From NCBI GenBank assembly GCA_964458015.1, contig CAYWGR010000052.1:1-31239 (forward strand): 31,239 bases of DNA. Direction: 5' to 3'. A program made the translations under genes and the position numbers. Below, one piece after another: positions 1-7,457 of the stretch. Position 1 is the first letter of the stretch; every line of letters begins with the position of its first letter. A model generated the notes under the pieces. That model was not told the origin of the DNA. It searched no databases and saw nothing but the letters and a program-made list of their open reading frames with translations. The DNA is from CAYWGR01 sp964458015 (GTDB taxonomy: Bacteria; Planctomycetota; Planctomycetia; Pirellulales; Thermoguttaceae).

Positions 1-894
1 GATAAATTCGCCAAGCTGACCGTCGCATATCAAAACGCTGAGATTATCGAAGTAATTACCTATCGTGGCGATATGGCAGAGGTCATCTCCAAGCTGAAGT
101 TTCCCCGTGGCGTTGGCAGCAACCCCTACAGTGCCCGATCTCTTGTTCGCATCAACGGCCAGTGGAAGAACTTTGGCGAAAACCGGCTGCCAAGTGCTGA
201 AGAGGCCAGAAAGAATTTCGACTGCAACAAGGATGCCATCTGGGAAAACTACATCAAAGTGTTAGACGGCCTAAAGAAGGGCAATCCGGTGCAAGTAAAT
301 GTCGCCAATGACTTACATAGCTTACGAGCAAATCGAGCGTCCATCGCCCCTGGCGAACCGCTGGGCATCAGCGTCGAAAAAGCCGATTTGATGGGCCGAG
401 TCGAGTGGGCTATGATGCACGGCGGCAGAGACATTACCGCGAGGAAGACGATCGAGTGGAGCAACGTGGAAAAGGACGCCGACGGGAACCGGAAGCTTCG
501 ATACAAGTTCTTCGCCACGATTTGGGACAAGGATGTGTACACCATGAACAAGGTATTCACCTTCGACGCCAAGGGCAACATCCTTGACATGGAGGATGTC
601 GAAGGGTTTCCGCAAAAGAAGGTAGAGAAGCCGGTGAATGTCAACACCCAGGAGGGAATGAAGGAACTGGTCGAAGATTTCTTCAGCAAAAACTACCGCG
701 ACATCACGTCGCGTGAGAGCATCGAATGGGGTGAAGTTACGAAAGCGAAAAATGGCAATTCTTCGATCCGTTATAAGTTCCGCGCCAAGATATGGGATAA
801 GGACACGAAGATTATGAATCAGGTGTTCACGTTCGATCCGAAAGGCAAGTTCGTATCGGTAAAGGATGTAGAGGGATTCCCGCAGAATCAGTAG
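1..894 (+). CDS. Hypothetical protein with a duplicated C-terminal domain, 5' partial
   Basis: The frame is open from the first base, so the gene enters from outside the window and the ATG at 73 is probably internal. I do not recognise the family with confidence. The C-terminal half holds two copies of a domain of about 64 residues, encoded at roughly 430-621 and 700-891. Both copies share the pattern DIT-R--IEW, then RYKF-A-IWDKD, MN-VFTFD-KG and DVEGFPQ. The alternation of charged and aromatic residues suggests a small beta-sheet fold. No membrane segment or signal is visible in the part present. Similar tails may occur at the ends of larger planctomycete proteins such as membrane metallopeptidases, but that is a weak recollection. 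The gene stops at 894 and is followed by a non-coding stretch of 573 bases. Confidence 0.75.
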   Translation, partial: DKFAKLTVAYQNAEIIEVITYRGDMAEVISKLKFPRGVGSNPYSARSLVRINGQWKNFGENRLPSAEEARKNFDCNKDAIWENYIKVLDGLKKGNPVQVNVANDLHSLRANRASIAPGEPLGISVEKADLMGRVEWAMMHGGRDITARKTIEWSNVEKDADGNRKLRYKFFATIWDKDVYTMNKVFTFDAKGNILDMEDVEGFPQKKVEKPVNVNTQEGMKELVEDFFSKNYRDITSRESIEWGEVTKAKNGNSSIRYKFRAKIWDKDTKIMNQVFTFDPKGKFVSVKDVEGFPQNQ

Positions 895-1467
895 GGAATT
901 CCGCGACGCACAGCATCATTGCCCCAACCAGCGACTCCGGCAGCGGCGGACCAGTGGCGATTGTGGACTGCATCGGCTGTTTTGACCCAGCAAGCCCCTG
1001 TAACCTCGTGCCAGACCGACCAAGAGTGTACTCCTAAGCCCGCAAAGACGGCCGGTGTCGTGATGGGGGCTGGCCTTCTGTTCTGAACGACTAGACACGG
1101 GATCGCGGGCGTTTTTTTCTGAGGTCGAGACTTCGGCCGAATTGAGACTAACCATAGTTGGGGAGTTGCAAGAAAAAAACGTGACTGGGTTTTTCTTTCT
1201 TGTGAGAGTAAGAATTATGCTTCTCGGACAAACTCCCAAACTCCGGGCAAGATTGAGTCTCTGTTAGTGTTTAACTCGTAGCAGATGAGTTGATCGGGCT
1301 CTTTTAACTCATTGATTCGGAATGAGTTAGGAAGACGAGACCGCCCATTTGTCAGAGTTATTGTCAGAGGAAGTCAGTGGACAAGGCGATACTCAACCGG
1401 AAATCGCGGTACAACAACATTATGGGAGTCGTAGCGGGGACGCAGAGAAGTGGCAGATTAGGTGGTC
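895..1467. other. Intergenic region without a supported gene
   Basis: No convincing coding sequence is present; short open frames here have no recognisable protein character. Two dyads stand out. An imperfect inverted repeat at 1169-1202 has arms CAAGAAA and TTTCTTG inside A- and T-rich flanks. A perfect 9-bp inverted repeat at 1305-1329 has arms TAACTCATT and AATGAGTTA around a 7-base loop. The flanking genes converge here, so one or both hairpins could act as terminators. Confidence 0.5.
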
Positions 1468-2346
1468 CTATTCCACAAACTCCGGCACCACAAGCCGCGG
1501 AATCACGCCCGCGTGGTATCCTTCCGCCAACAACCGGGCGACTGCCTGTCGCCCCACCGGCCCGAAATCCAACGTCCACTGGTTGACATACATCTCGACG
1601 AATTGATCAGCCTTGGCCCGGTTAAGCCCTCGGCCGAAACTCAACGCATAACTCAACGCCTCTTCGCGATGCTCCAAACCAAAGGTGATGCTCTCTCGCA
1701 ATAGACGATGCACGTCGCGAATAGTCTCAACGCCGAGATTCTTGCGGATACCGTTGGCCCCGAGCGGCAAAGGCAAACCGGTATGCTCGTACCACCACTG
1801 GCCCGTGTCCACAATCAGTTCCAGATTCTGATCGGCGTAGGTCAGTTGCCCTTCGTGGATAATCAACCCGGCGTCGATGCGTTTTCCTTCGTATTCTCCG
1901 GCCGCAACAGCGTCCAAAATGCGGTCGAACGGCACCAACACATATTGAAAATCAACGCCCAAGCACAGCCGCAAGGCGAGATATGCCGTCGTTCGCAACC
2001 CCGGCACGGCAATCGTGCGGTTCGCCAACGCTTCGAGCGACATCTTCTGCCGGGCAACAACCATCGGTCCATACCGGTCGCCCATGCTCGCGCCGCAAGA
2101 GCAAAGAATATAGCGGTCGCTCAGATAAGCGTAGGCGTGAAGGCTCACGGCCGTCAGCTCCAACTCGCCTTCCAACGCGCGGCGGTTCAGCGTTTCGATA
2201 TCGACCAACTCATGCGAAAAACGATAGCGGCCTGTATCGATCTTGCCCTTGGCCAAGGCATAGAACATGAAGGCGTCGTCTGGATCGGGACTATGGCCCA
2301 CGCGAATATCCAACGCAGGCTCTTCGGTTTTATTGGGGGCAATCAC
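1468..2346 (-). CDS. mqnD: 1,4-dihydroxy-6-naphthoate synthase (MqnD)
   Basis: MqnD converts cyclic dehypoxanthinyl futalosine to 1,4-dihydroxy-6-naphthoate in the futalosine route to menaquinone, in the cytoplasm. The 292-residue length fits the family, which has a two-lobed periplasmic-binding-protein-like fold. Visible family motifs are HSPDPDDAFMFYAL at residues 18-31, DIETLNRRALEG, the central GLIIHEGQLTYAD, and WWYEHTGLPLPLG. These separate it from MqnA, the chorismate dehydratase of the same fold. The start is GTG at 2346; the frame holds no other start codon before the upstream stop, and no clear Shine-Dalgarno precedes it. It lies downstream of csrA in the same direction. No other menaquinone gene is in the window, so the pathway genes are scattered. 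Confidence 0.93.
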   Translation of the reverse strand: MIAPNKTEEPALDIRVGHSPDPDDAFMFYALAKGKIDTGRYRFSHELVDIETLNRRALEGELELTAVSLHAYAYLSDRYILCSCGASMGDRYGPMVVARQKMSLEALANRTIAVPGLRTTAYLALRLCLGVDFQYVLVPFDRILDAVAAGEYEGKRIDAGLIIHEGQLTYADQNLELIVDTGQWWYEHTGLPLPLGANGIRKNLGVETIRDVHRLLRESITFGLEHREEALSYALSFGRGLNRAKADQFVEMYVNQWTLDFGPVGRQAVARLLAEGYHAGVIPRLVVPEFVE

Positions 2347-2414
2347 GACCGCATTATCGGCAAAACATGCCGCCTCTTATTCTTAATGGATGCATTATTG
2401 GGTCTCAGATAAGC

Positions 2415-2482
2415 AATGTCGGGAGGGCGACCAACGGGAAGCCCGGTAAACAGGAGTTTTCGGCCCAGCACTACCCGACATT
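2415..2482 (-). ncRNA. Candidate structured element between csrA and mqnD
   Basis: Perfect 9-bp arms AATGTCGGG (2415-2423) and CCCGACATT (2474-2482) enclose 50 bases. Inside, GGGC/GCCC and CCG/CGG pairings can form two further helices, giving a possible three-way junction. On the minus strand it lies after the csrA stop and about 70 bases before the mqnD start. It could be a csrA terminator, a processing site or a cis-regulatory leader of mqnD. I cannot match it to a known riboswitch class. There is no U-tract directly after the outer stem on either strand. Confidence 0.35.
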
Positions 2483-2503
2483 ATTTACCTGAACATTAAT
2501 AAG

Positions 2504-2731
2504 TTAACGACCGGCATCCACAACCTTAGCCGACGAGCCGCTCGCCTGCAACGGGTCTCCCTTGCGGTTCTCACGCTGGATCGCCTCGTAGACTTCCTGA
2601 CGGTGGACCGGAATCTCCCCAGGCGCTTGGATACCCAAACGAACTTTATCGCCTCGAATATCAACAATCGTAACGACGACCTTGTCACCAATCACGATGC
2701 TTTCGTCACGTTGTCGGGATAACACAAGCAT
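2504..2731 (-). CDS. csrA: Carbon storage regulator CsrA
   Basis: CsrA is a small dimeric RNA-binding protein that represses or stabilises mRNAs by binding GGA motifs near ribosome binding sites. The 75-residue product opens with the hallmark MLVLSRQRDESIVIGD and continues with the conserved V--I-GDKVRLGI-AP--IPVHR-EVY. The C-terminal tail is longer than in the 61-residue E. coli protein. ATG at 2731 was chosen over the in-frame codon at 2767 because the family always begins at MLVLSR and a strong Shine-Dalgarno, GGAAGGAG, precedes it. That site contains two GGA motifs, so self-repression is plausible. Many CsrA targets are motility or central metabolism genes, but none is adjacent here. Confidence 0.95.
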   Translation of the reverse strand: MLVLSRQRDESIVIGDKVVVTIVDIRGDKVRLGIQAPGEIPVHRQEVYEAIQRENRKGDPLQASGSSAKVVDAGR

Positions 2732-2750
2732 CGCCAGACTCCTTCCAGGT
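2719..2750 (-). promoter_or_regulatory. csrA ribosome binding site with two GGA motifs
   Basis: The leader just before the csrA ATG reads, in the coding sense, CTGGAAGGAGTCTGGCG. It joins a strong Shine-Dalgarno to two GGA triplets. CsrA proteins recognise ANGGA-type sites, so the protein could block its own translation here. This is inference from the motif; no second upstream site was confirmed. Confidence 0.4.
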
Positions 2751-2998
2751 AATGATTCCGCACCCACCTATTTAGATAATAAGAGATAATGCACACAAGT
2801 TGTATCGGACTAGGAACTTGCGGATACATAGAAAAAATAGAAAAGAAAGCAAATACAGGACATCTTTAACGACGCCTCAATGCCGCTTAATCCGCATTTC
2901 TCACTAAAATGCAGGCCGCAACCAGCAAACAAATCCTCGGGCGGGGCTTCAGTCGCGGCAAATTCTCGATAGGGTGGGTCAAACGAAACGAAGGCCTA

Positions 2999-3170
2999 TA
3001 CGAACCAACTTAAGAAAATGAAGGTTAAAATGCTTGCTCAAAAGGACATACATGATAAGAGAACACTGATTCTCGCTAATCTCCGCTGATTGCGTGAATT
3101 AGCGTCAATCAGAGATGATTAGTGTTCCGTAACTCCCTAGATGGACGTTACTTTCTTAAGTTGATTCGTA
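2999..3170. repeat. Inverted-repeat element of about 172 bp with an internal hairpin
   Basis: Terminal 19-bp arms at 2999-3017 and 3152-3170 are inverted repeats with one mismatch; their core is AACTTAAGAAA. Between them, 3061-3128 forms a long imperfect hairpin starting AACACT and ending AGTGTT. There is no room for a transposase. The element fills most of the space between csrA and nrdR, and the remaining bases of 2732-3227 show nothing else I can support. It resembles a miniature inverted-repeat element. Confidence 0.5.
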
Positions 3171-3227
3171 GGGGGTCAATGAGGCATCCCACCCATTGCG
3201 GTGTTATTTCGCCCCCACCACATCACG

Positions 3228-3698
3228 CTAGCAATCCGTTTTTTTCGATTCCGCCAGCATGGGCCGCAGTTCATCGACAAAATCTTTCACGTCCTTGAAC
3301 TGCCGATAGACGCTTGCGAAACGCACGTAGGCTACTTCGTCGAGGTCTCGAAGTTGCTGCATAACCAACTCGCCGACATGTCGGCTTTCGACTTCAGACT
3401 CGAAATTCGCCTCTAGCTCATTTTCCACGCCAGCGATGACCGCTTCGATCTGCACATCGCTGACAGGCCGTTTCCAGCACGCCTTTTCGAGCCCTTGCTT
3501 GATCTTGGTATGATCGAACGGCTCGCGCGTGCCGTCTTTTTTCACGATTTTGACCGTCGTCGCTTCGATCCGTTCGTAGGTCGTATAGCGTCGTTTGCAG
3601 GCCAAGCACTCGCGCCGCCGTCGGATGGCGAAGCTATCATGGCTCGCCCGCGAATCGAGCACCCGATCATTATCCGCCAAACAGTAAGGGCATTTCAT
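3228..3698 (-). CDS. nrdR: Transcriptional repressor NrdR
   Basis: NrdR represses ribonucleotide reductase genes in response to nucleotide levels. The 156-residue protein begins MKCPYC and has the N-terminal zinc ribbon CPYC plus CLACKRRYTTYE (about residues 3-40). An ATP-cone domain follows from about residue 49, seen as VKKDGTREPFDHTKIKQGLEKAC and DEVAYVRFASVYRQFKD. The length matches the family. ATG at 3698 is chosen because the zinc ribbon begins at residue 2; upstream in-frame codons run through a dispersed repeat. No NrdR-box pair was recognised near the gene, and no ribonucleotide reductase gene lies in the window, so the targets are elsewhere. Confidence 0.95.
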   Translation of the reverse strand: MKCPYCLADNDRVLDSRASHDSFAIRRRRECLACKRRYTTYERIEATTVKIVKKDGTREPFDHTKIKQGLEKACWKRPVSDVQIEAVIAGVENELEANFESEVESRHVGELVMQQLRDLDEVAYVRFASVYRQFKDVKDFVDELRPMLAESKKTDC

Positions 3699-3825
3699 AA
3701 CAAGTTCCAATTTCTGGAAGGGTAATTCACTGTACACTAAGCTGGGGGAAGGTGAAAGGGGGAACGCGAATTGCAATCCCCCTTCACACCCTAGATCGCT
3801 AAAAAATTCCCCTAATCCAAACCAA

Positions 3826-3936
3826 CAACCCGTGAAGCGGGCGGGCTTGCCCGCCGTGTTTCTTAACGGTTGCACACCCTCAGCACCAATAACCCGCTCT
3901 ACATCCATTCCCCCAACGCCAAAATCCGTTACCGCA
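3826..3936. repeat. Dispersed structured repeat, copy 1 (between nrdR and the PH gene)
   Basis: This 110-base segment is closely similar to 14879-14988. It starts with GTGAAGCGGGCGGGCTTGCC, which forms the hairpin GGCGGGC-TT-GCCCGCC, and ends with CCAAAATCCGTTAC. On the minus strand, TTGGC-GTTG can pair with CAAC-C-GTTAA, a stem that copy 2 keeps with different bases. Both copies lie between divergently transcribed genes. Confidence 0.65.
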
Positions 3937-4026
3937 CACCACACCCTTATTCCACGTTCCGCATTCCCCCCTTATAATACCTGTCGTCCTTTCCATGAGG
4001 CTGACAAATTCAGAGGGGGGATTCTC

Positions 4027-4695
4027 ATGCAATGTCCCGCATGTGGCGCCGAGGTAGTCGAACAGGCCGTTTACTGTCATAAATGCGGCGAACGCTTGGA
4101 TACCCTCAACGATCCATCGTCCGCAAATTCGTTTGCCGACGCGGATGCAACAGCCGCGCCCGTCCAACAGTTCGAACAAGCCGTGCAACTGCGTCAGAGC
4201 AACGCCAACCAGGCCGAGGAACAACTCTGGAGCGGCGGCTATTCACCCAAGGCCATGCTGGGCGGCTGGCTCATCAGCGGGCTCGTCTCGATCGTCTTTC
4301 TCACCGCCGGCATCCTTTATGCACGAAGCGCCTTCTGGTGGCTTGCCATCATCATCGGAATGTTTGCGCCCTGGATCTATTGCATCTCCGTGCTGAGCTA
4401 TCGCAGGATGAGCGTGCGTTATTCCCTCTCTTCGCAACGCTTCATCCACGAGACAGGCATCCTCCGACACATCAACAACCGCATCGAGTTGCTCGACATC
4501 GACGACATCACCTTCGAGCAAGGCCCCCTCGAACGTTTGACCGGCGTCGGCACCATCCACATCCTCTCCCACGATCGCACCGATCCTGAAATCATGTTGT
4601 TTGGGATCGAAAACGTCCGAGAAGTCGCCGGCATTTTCGACAACGCCCGCCTCGTCGAACGCCGCCGCCGCGGCCTGCATGTCGAGCAGATTTGA
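4027..4695 (+). CDS. Zinc-ribbon and bacterial PH-domain membrane protein
   Basis: This is a membrane-anchored protein of unknown exact role. The 222-residue product starts with a zinc ribbon (CPAC at residues 3-6, CHKC at 17-20) and a low-complexity Ala/Gln linker to about residue 70. Two adjacent membrane segments follow (GGWLISGLVSIVFLTAGILY and a WWLAIIIGMFAPWIY helix). The C-terminal domain is of the YdbS/bPH_2 type (YSLSSQRFIHETGILRHINNRIELLDIDDI, then GVGTIHILSHDRTDPEIMLFGI). ATG at 4027 has a G-rich Shine-Dalgarno (GAGGGGGG) just upstream and begins the zinc ribbon; earlier in-frame codons lie in a repeat. The last 24 codons (VAGIFDNARLVERRRRG...) recur at 5034-5105. bPH_2 proteins occur near cell-envelope functions, but no specific function can be assigned here. 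Confidence 0.85.
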   Translation: MQCPACGAEVVEQAVYCHKCGERLDTLNDPSSANSFADADATAAPVQQFEQAVQLRQSNANQAEEQLWSGGYSPKAMLGGWLISGLVSIVFLTAGILYARSAFWWLAIIIGMFAPWIYCISVLSYRRMSVRYSLSSQRFIHETGILRHINNRIELLDIDDITFEQGPLERLTGVGTIHILSHDRTDPEIMLFGIENVREVAGIFDNARLVERRRRGLHVEQI

Positions 4696-4702
4696 GGGGG
4701 AC

Positions 4703-5029
4703 ATGCAGAAGACATTCTTACATATGAGGAATCAATCCCTTCACCGACGTAGCAACCTCTTGTGGATATGGCTTATTGCGACGATCTTGCTTGATTATCT
4801 GCAATTATTGATCTTGCCCAGCAATTGTCTGTGGTGGCTTTCATTGCTTTTAGGTATACCGACCTTCGGTGCGGCCGTCGCTATACCAATTCAACTTGTG
4901 CGGATCTGGACAAACCAGTCACGATCTGTGGCAATGAAGTTAGCCATGTCCGCATTAACATTTATAGGACTATCGGCAATTATGTGTCTGGCAGGTTTTT
5001 TCATGCTCCTTACTCACATTCAGATGTAG
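4703..5029 (+). CDS. Small hydrophobic protein, three predicted membrane helices
   Basis: I do not recognise a family. The 108-residue product has a basic N-terminus (HMRNQSLHRRSN) and three hydrophobic segments, at roughly residues 20-40, 43-66 and 76-104, so it is probably an inner-membrane protein. It starts 7 bases after the stop of the PH-domain gene. The sequence GAGGGGG in that junction serves as Shine-Dalgarno for the ATG at 4703, which suggests co-transcription and translational coupling. It is lower in GC than its neighbours. It sits exactly between the PH gene and a relic of that gene's 3' end (5034-5105), so it may have arrived by insertion or by rearrangement after a tandem duplication. 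Confidence 0.65.
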   Translation: MQKTFLHMRNQSLHRRSNLLWIWLIATILLDYLQLLILPSNCLWWLSLLLGIPTFGAAVAIPIQLVRIWTNQSRSVAMKLAMSALTFIGLSAIMCLAGFFMLLTHIQM

Positions 5030-5033
5030 GCAG

Positions 5034-5105
5034 GTCGCCGGCATTTTCGATAACGCCCGGCTTGTCGAACGCCGTCGCCGCGGCCTGCATGTCGAGCAAA
5101 TATAA
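5034..5105 (+). pseudogene. Relic of a second copy of the PH-domain gene (last 24 codons)
   Basis: The 72 bases match 4624-4695 with seven differences. Read in the same frame they encode the same 23 residues, VAGIFDNARLVERRRRG..., followed by a stop (TAA instead of TGA). All seven differences are synonymous or stop-for-stop. Homology begins abruptly at 5034, just after the stop of the small membrane protein. This implies a former full-length paralogue kept under protein-level selection, whose 5' part has been lost or replaced. Confidence 0.7.
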
Positions 5106-5121
5106 AAAGCCGCTCGCGGCT
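5105..5121 (+). terminator. Possible terminator hairpin
   Basis: A 7-bp stem AAGCCGC/GCGGCTT with a 2-base loop directly follows the relic stop codon. The T-run after it is weak, so its terminator function is uncertain. It would end the 4027-5029 transcription unit. Confidence 0.3.
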
Positions 5122-5163
5122 TCGCAAGAAAGCAAAACCGGTAAAAGATCGTCGAATTTTCTC

Positions 5164-5187
5164 GTTCCCAAGCTCCAGCTTGGGAAC
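5164..5187. repeat. Palindromic repeat of the GTTCCCAAGCT family
   Basis: Perfect 11-bp arms GTTCCCAAGCT and AGCTTGGGAAC flank CC. Related palindromes occur at 27869-27892 and 27974-28000. The position between the ends of converging genes (PH/small membrane protein and rpoN) would also suit a bidirectional terminator. Confidence 0.6.
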
Positions 5188-5197
5188 CCCAGAAAAC

Positions 5198-6691
5198 TTA
5201 CTTCCCGCTCCAATCGCGGCGTTGGCGCGAGCTGAGAATGCCCATCGCCTTGCGATACTTCGTCACCGTGCGCCGGGCAACCGTCAGACCGTGCTCGGCC
5301 AGCTTCGCGACAAGCTGATCATCGCTTAGCGGGTGCTGCTTGTCTTCCGCATCGACGACCTCCTGAAGCTTCAGACGAACGGCGTCCCAGGCGACCTCCT
5401 CACCGTCGGCGCTGGTCGTGCCGCCGCAGAAGAACCGCTTCAAGGGGAAAATGCCGCGCGGCGTCTGAATCCACTTTTCATCCACGGCACGGCTTACCGT
5501 TGTCACATGAACGCCCACCTTGTCGGCAATCTGCTGCATCTTCAGCGGTTCGATGGCCTCGGGCCCCTTGTTCAAAAATTCCGTCTGATGATCTACAATC
5601 GCCTGGGCAACCTTGGTCAACGTCGCGCGGCGCTGCTGGATCGAATCGATCAGCCACTGGGCCGAATTCACTTTTCGCTTGATGTACTCGCGCGTTTCAT
5701 CGTTCGTCCCGGCTTCCTGCAAAAGCTTGCGGTAATAAGGGCTGATGAACAGGTTGGGCGTGTGCCCGTCTTCAAGCCGAACGGTATACTTCCCATCTTC
5801 ATTCTGCTCGACAAACACGTCGGGCGTGACCGAAGGAGCAGTCGCCGTGTTAAAATCGGCGCCCGGCTTGGGGCTCAACTTCCGCAATTCACCTAACACC
5901 TCTTGAATCAACTCGATCGAATAACCGGTCTTGCGCGCAATGACCGGCAACCGGTTATGCTCCAAGTCTTCCAGATGGTTCGAGATCAACGTGCGGAGCT
6001 GCTCATAATAAGGCATCCCCGGCGTAAGTTGCAGCAGCAGACACTCGCGCAAATCTCGCGCGCCGATGCCGGGCGGATCAAGCTTCTGCACCAACGCCAA
6101 TCCTCGCTTGGCCAACGCCAAGTCCTCGGCCGCGGCATCGGAACCGAGTAAATCCTCCAAGCGCCCCTGCAAATATCCGTTCGCGTCTAAATTGTAAATA
6201 ATGCGGTCGGCCATCGCCCGCAATGCAGGGTCTATTTCAAACCAGCCAAGCTGATCGTGCAGATAATCCAAAAGCGATTGTGGCCGAGCGACCATGTTGG
6301 CCATCGCATCAAGCTTCCGCTCGCCCGACTCTTCGATCTCGCCGCGCGATGCGTGCGCCCGCTCCTCGAAATGGTCGGGCCATTCCTCATCCATCTGCAT
6401 CAGTCGCTCGAAATCCTGCTCGTTCGAGTTGGCCTCGTCGATCACCAACTCACGCTCTTCCTCCGACGGCGCATCCGGCGACGGTTGATCCTCGGCGAAT
6501 TCCATGCCTTCGCCGCCCGCCTCGGGCTCCTCCTCCACAATCTCCAATACCGGATTCTCTTCCATCTCCTGTTCGATCCGTTCCTCCAGCGCCAGAATCG
6601 GCAACTGCAGAATCTCCATCGACTGGATCATCCGCGGCGCCAGCACCTGTTTCTGAACGAGTCGAAGGTCTTGACCAAGAGATAAACGCAT
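5198..6691 (-). CDS. rpoN: RNA polymerase sigma-54 factor RpoN
   Basis: Sigma-54 directs RNA polymerase to -24/-12 promoters that need an enhancer-binding ATPase. The 497-residue length is normal. Region I is the N-terminal Gln/Leu-rich segment (LGQDLRLVQKQVLAPRMIQSMEILQLP); an acidic region II follows at about residues 48-100 (EEEPEAGGEG..., DEEWPDHFEE). The core-binding region comes next, then the helix-turn-helix (KVGVHVTTVSRAVDEKWIQT) and PRGIFPLKRFF. The RpoN box is ARRTVTKYRKAMGI, close to the C-terminus. It is the last gene of the minus-strand run dnaX, ebfC, recR, rpoN, separated from recR by 105 bases of simple repeats. No sigma-54 activator is encoded in the window. Confidence 0.97.
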   Translation of the reverse strand: MRLSLGQDLRLVQKQVLAPRMIQSMEILQLPILALEERIEQEMEENPVLEIVEEEPEAGGEGMEFAEDQPSPDAPSEEERELVIDEANSNEQDFERLMQMDEEWPDHFEERAHASRGEIEESGERKLDAMANMVARPQSLLDYLHDQLGWFEIDPALRAMADRIIYNLDANGYLQGRLEDLLGSDAAAEDLALAKRGLALVQKLDPPGIGARDLRECLLLQLTPGMPYYEQLRTLISNHLEDLEHNRLPVIARKTGYSIELIQEVLGELRKLSPKPGADFNTATAPSVTPDVFVEQNEDGKYTVRLEDGHTPNLFISPYYRKLLQEAGTNDETREYIKRKVNSAQWLIDSIQQRRATLTKVAQAIVDHQTEFLNKGPEAIEPLKMQQIADKVGVHVTTVSRAVDEKWIQTPRGIFPLKRFFCGGTTSADGEEVAWDAVRLKLQEVVDAEDKQHPLSDDQLVAKLAEHGLTVARRTVTKYRKAMGILSSRQRRDWSGK

Positions 6692-6796
6692 AGATGAGTG
6701 GCTAGTGGTTAGTGACTAGTGGCTATTGGCAGAAAACTGACAACTGCTTACTGACAACTGCTTACTGACAACTGAAAACTGAAAACTGAAAACTCA
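6692..6796. repeat. Short tandem repeats between recR and rpoN
   Basis: The spacer is made of simple direct repeats: GTGGCTAGTGGTTAGTGACT-like units at the left, then two full copies of a 14-base unit TGACAACTGCTTAC, then GAAAACT three times. It looks like slippage-prone filler and may vary in length between strains. Confidence 0.6.
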
Positions 6797-7396
6797 TCAC
6801 AACTTCTGCCTTCCTTGCAATGCATCCGCAAGGATTTCTTTATTCGCAAATTCCAAAACACTTCCCGACGTGATGCCCCGGGCAAGTCGTGTAATGTGGA
6901 CCGGCACCCCTTCCAACAGATTGGAAATATGCAACGACGTGCCGTCGCCTTCCACCGTCGGATTGGTTGCCATGATCACTTCCTTGAAACCGCCCTCGCG
7001 CACACGCCGCACCAAGGCATCAATGGTCAACTGCTCGGGCCCTACGCCGTCGAGGGGAGCAATGCGCCCCAGCAACACATGGTACAGCCCGTGATACATG
7101 CCCGATTGTTCCAATGCCATCAAATCGCGGGGCTGCTCGACCACGCAGAGCACGTCCTGTTGCCGGCTCGGATCGCGGCAAATCGAGCACTCTTCCCCCT
7201 CTGCCAAATTATAGCACTTCCGGCAGTATTGGACGTTGTCTTTGACCGATCGAATGGCGTCCGCCAATTCCATGGCCTCATTGCGATGAATACGCAAAAT
7301 ATGATAAGTCAACCGCTCGGCCGACTTTTTCCCAATGCCAGGCAGTTTGGCGAACTCGTTTATCAGGCGTGTTACGGATTGCGTGAGTTCGGACAT
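6797..7396 (-). CDS. recR: Recombination mediator protein RecR
   Basis: RecR works with RecO (and RecF) to load RecA on gapped single-stranded DNA. The 199-residue product has the expected order: a helix-hairpin-helix (LPGIGKKSAERLTYHIL, about residues 18-34), a four-cysteine zinc finger (YCRKCYNLAEGEECSICRD, about 57-75), a Toprim domain (VLCVVEQPRDLMALEQSG, then GRIAPLDGVGPEQL), and a C-terminal part with ATNPTVEGD and ITRLARGI-SGS-LE. The length is standard. It follows ebfC by 61 bases in the conserved order dnaX-ebfC-recR, so co-transcription is likely. Confidence 0.97.
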   Translation of the reverse strand: MSELTQSVTRLINEFAKLPGIGKKSAERLTYHILRIHRNEAMELADAIRSVKDNVQYCRKCYNLAEGEECSICRDPSRQQDVLCVVEQPRDLMALEQSGMYHGLYHVLLGRIAPLDGVGPEQLTIDALVRRVREGGFKEVIMATNPTVEGDGTSLHISNLLEGVPVHITRLARGITSGSVLEFANKEILADALQGRQKL

Positions 7397-7457
7397 CGAT
7401 CATCAAATCCCAAATCATTAAATCCTATATCCCAAATCCCCTCATTCCCCTCGCCTT

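Noticed and set aside
1349..1606. Plus-strand open frames near the mqnD 3' end
   Set aside because: They are antisense shadows of mqnD continued into non-coding sequence.
3699..3944. N-terminal extension of NrdR by 82 codons
   Set aside because: It would translate through a dispersed repeat, and the zinc ribbon must begin at MKCPYC.
3832..4026. N-terminal extension of the PH-domain protein
   Set aside because: It runs through the same repeat; the ATG at 4027 has a Shine-Dalgarno and begins the zinc ribbon.
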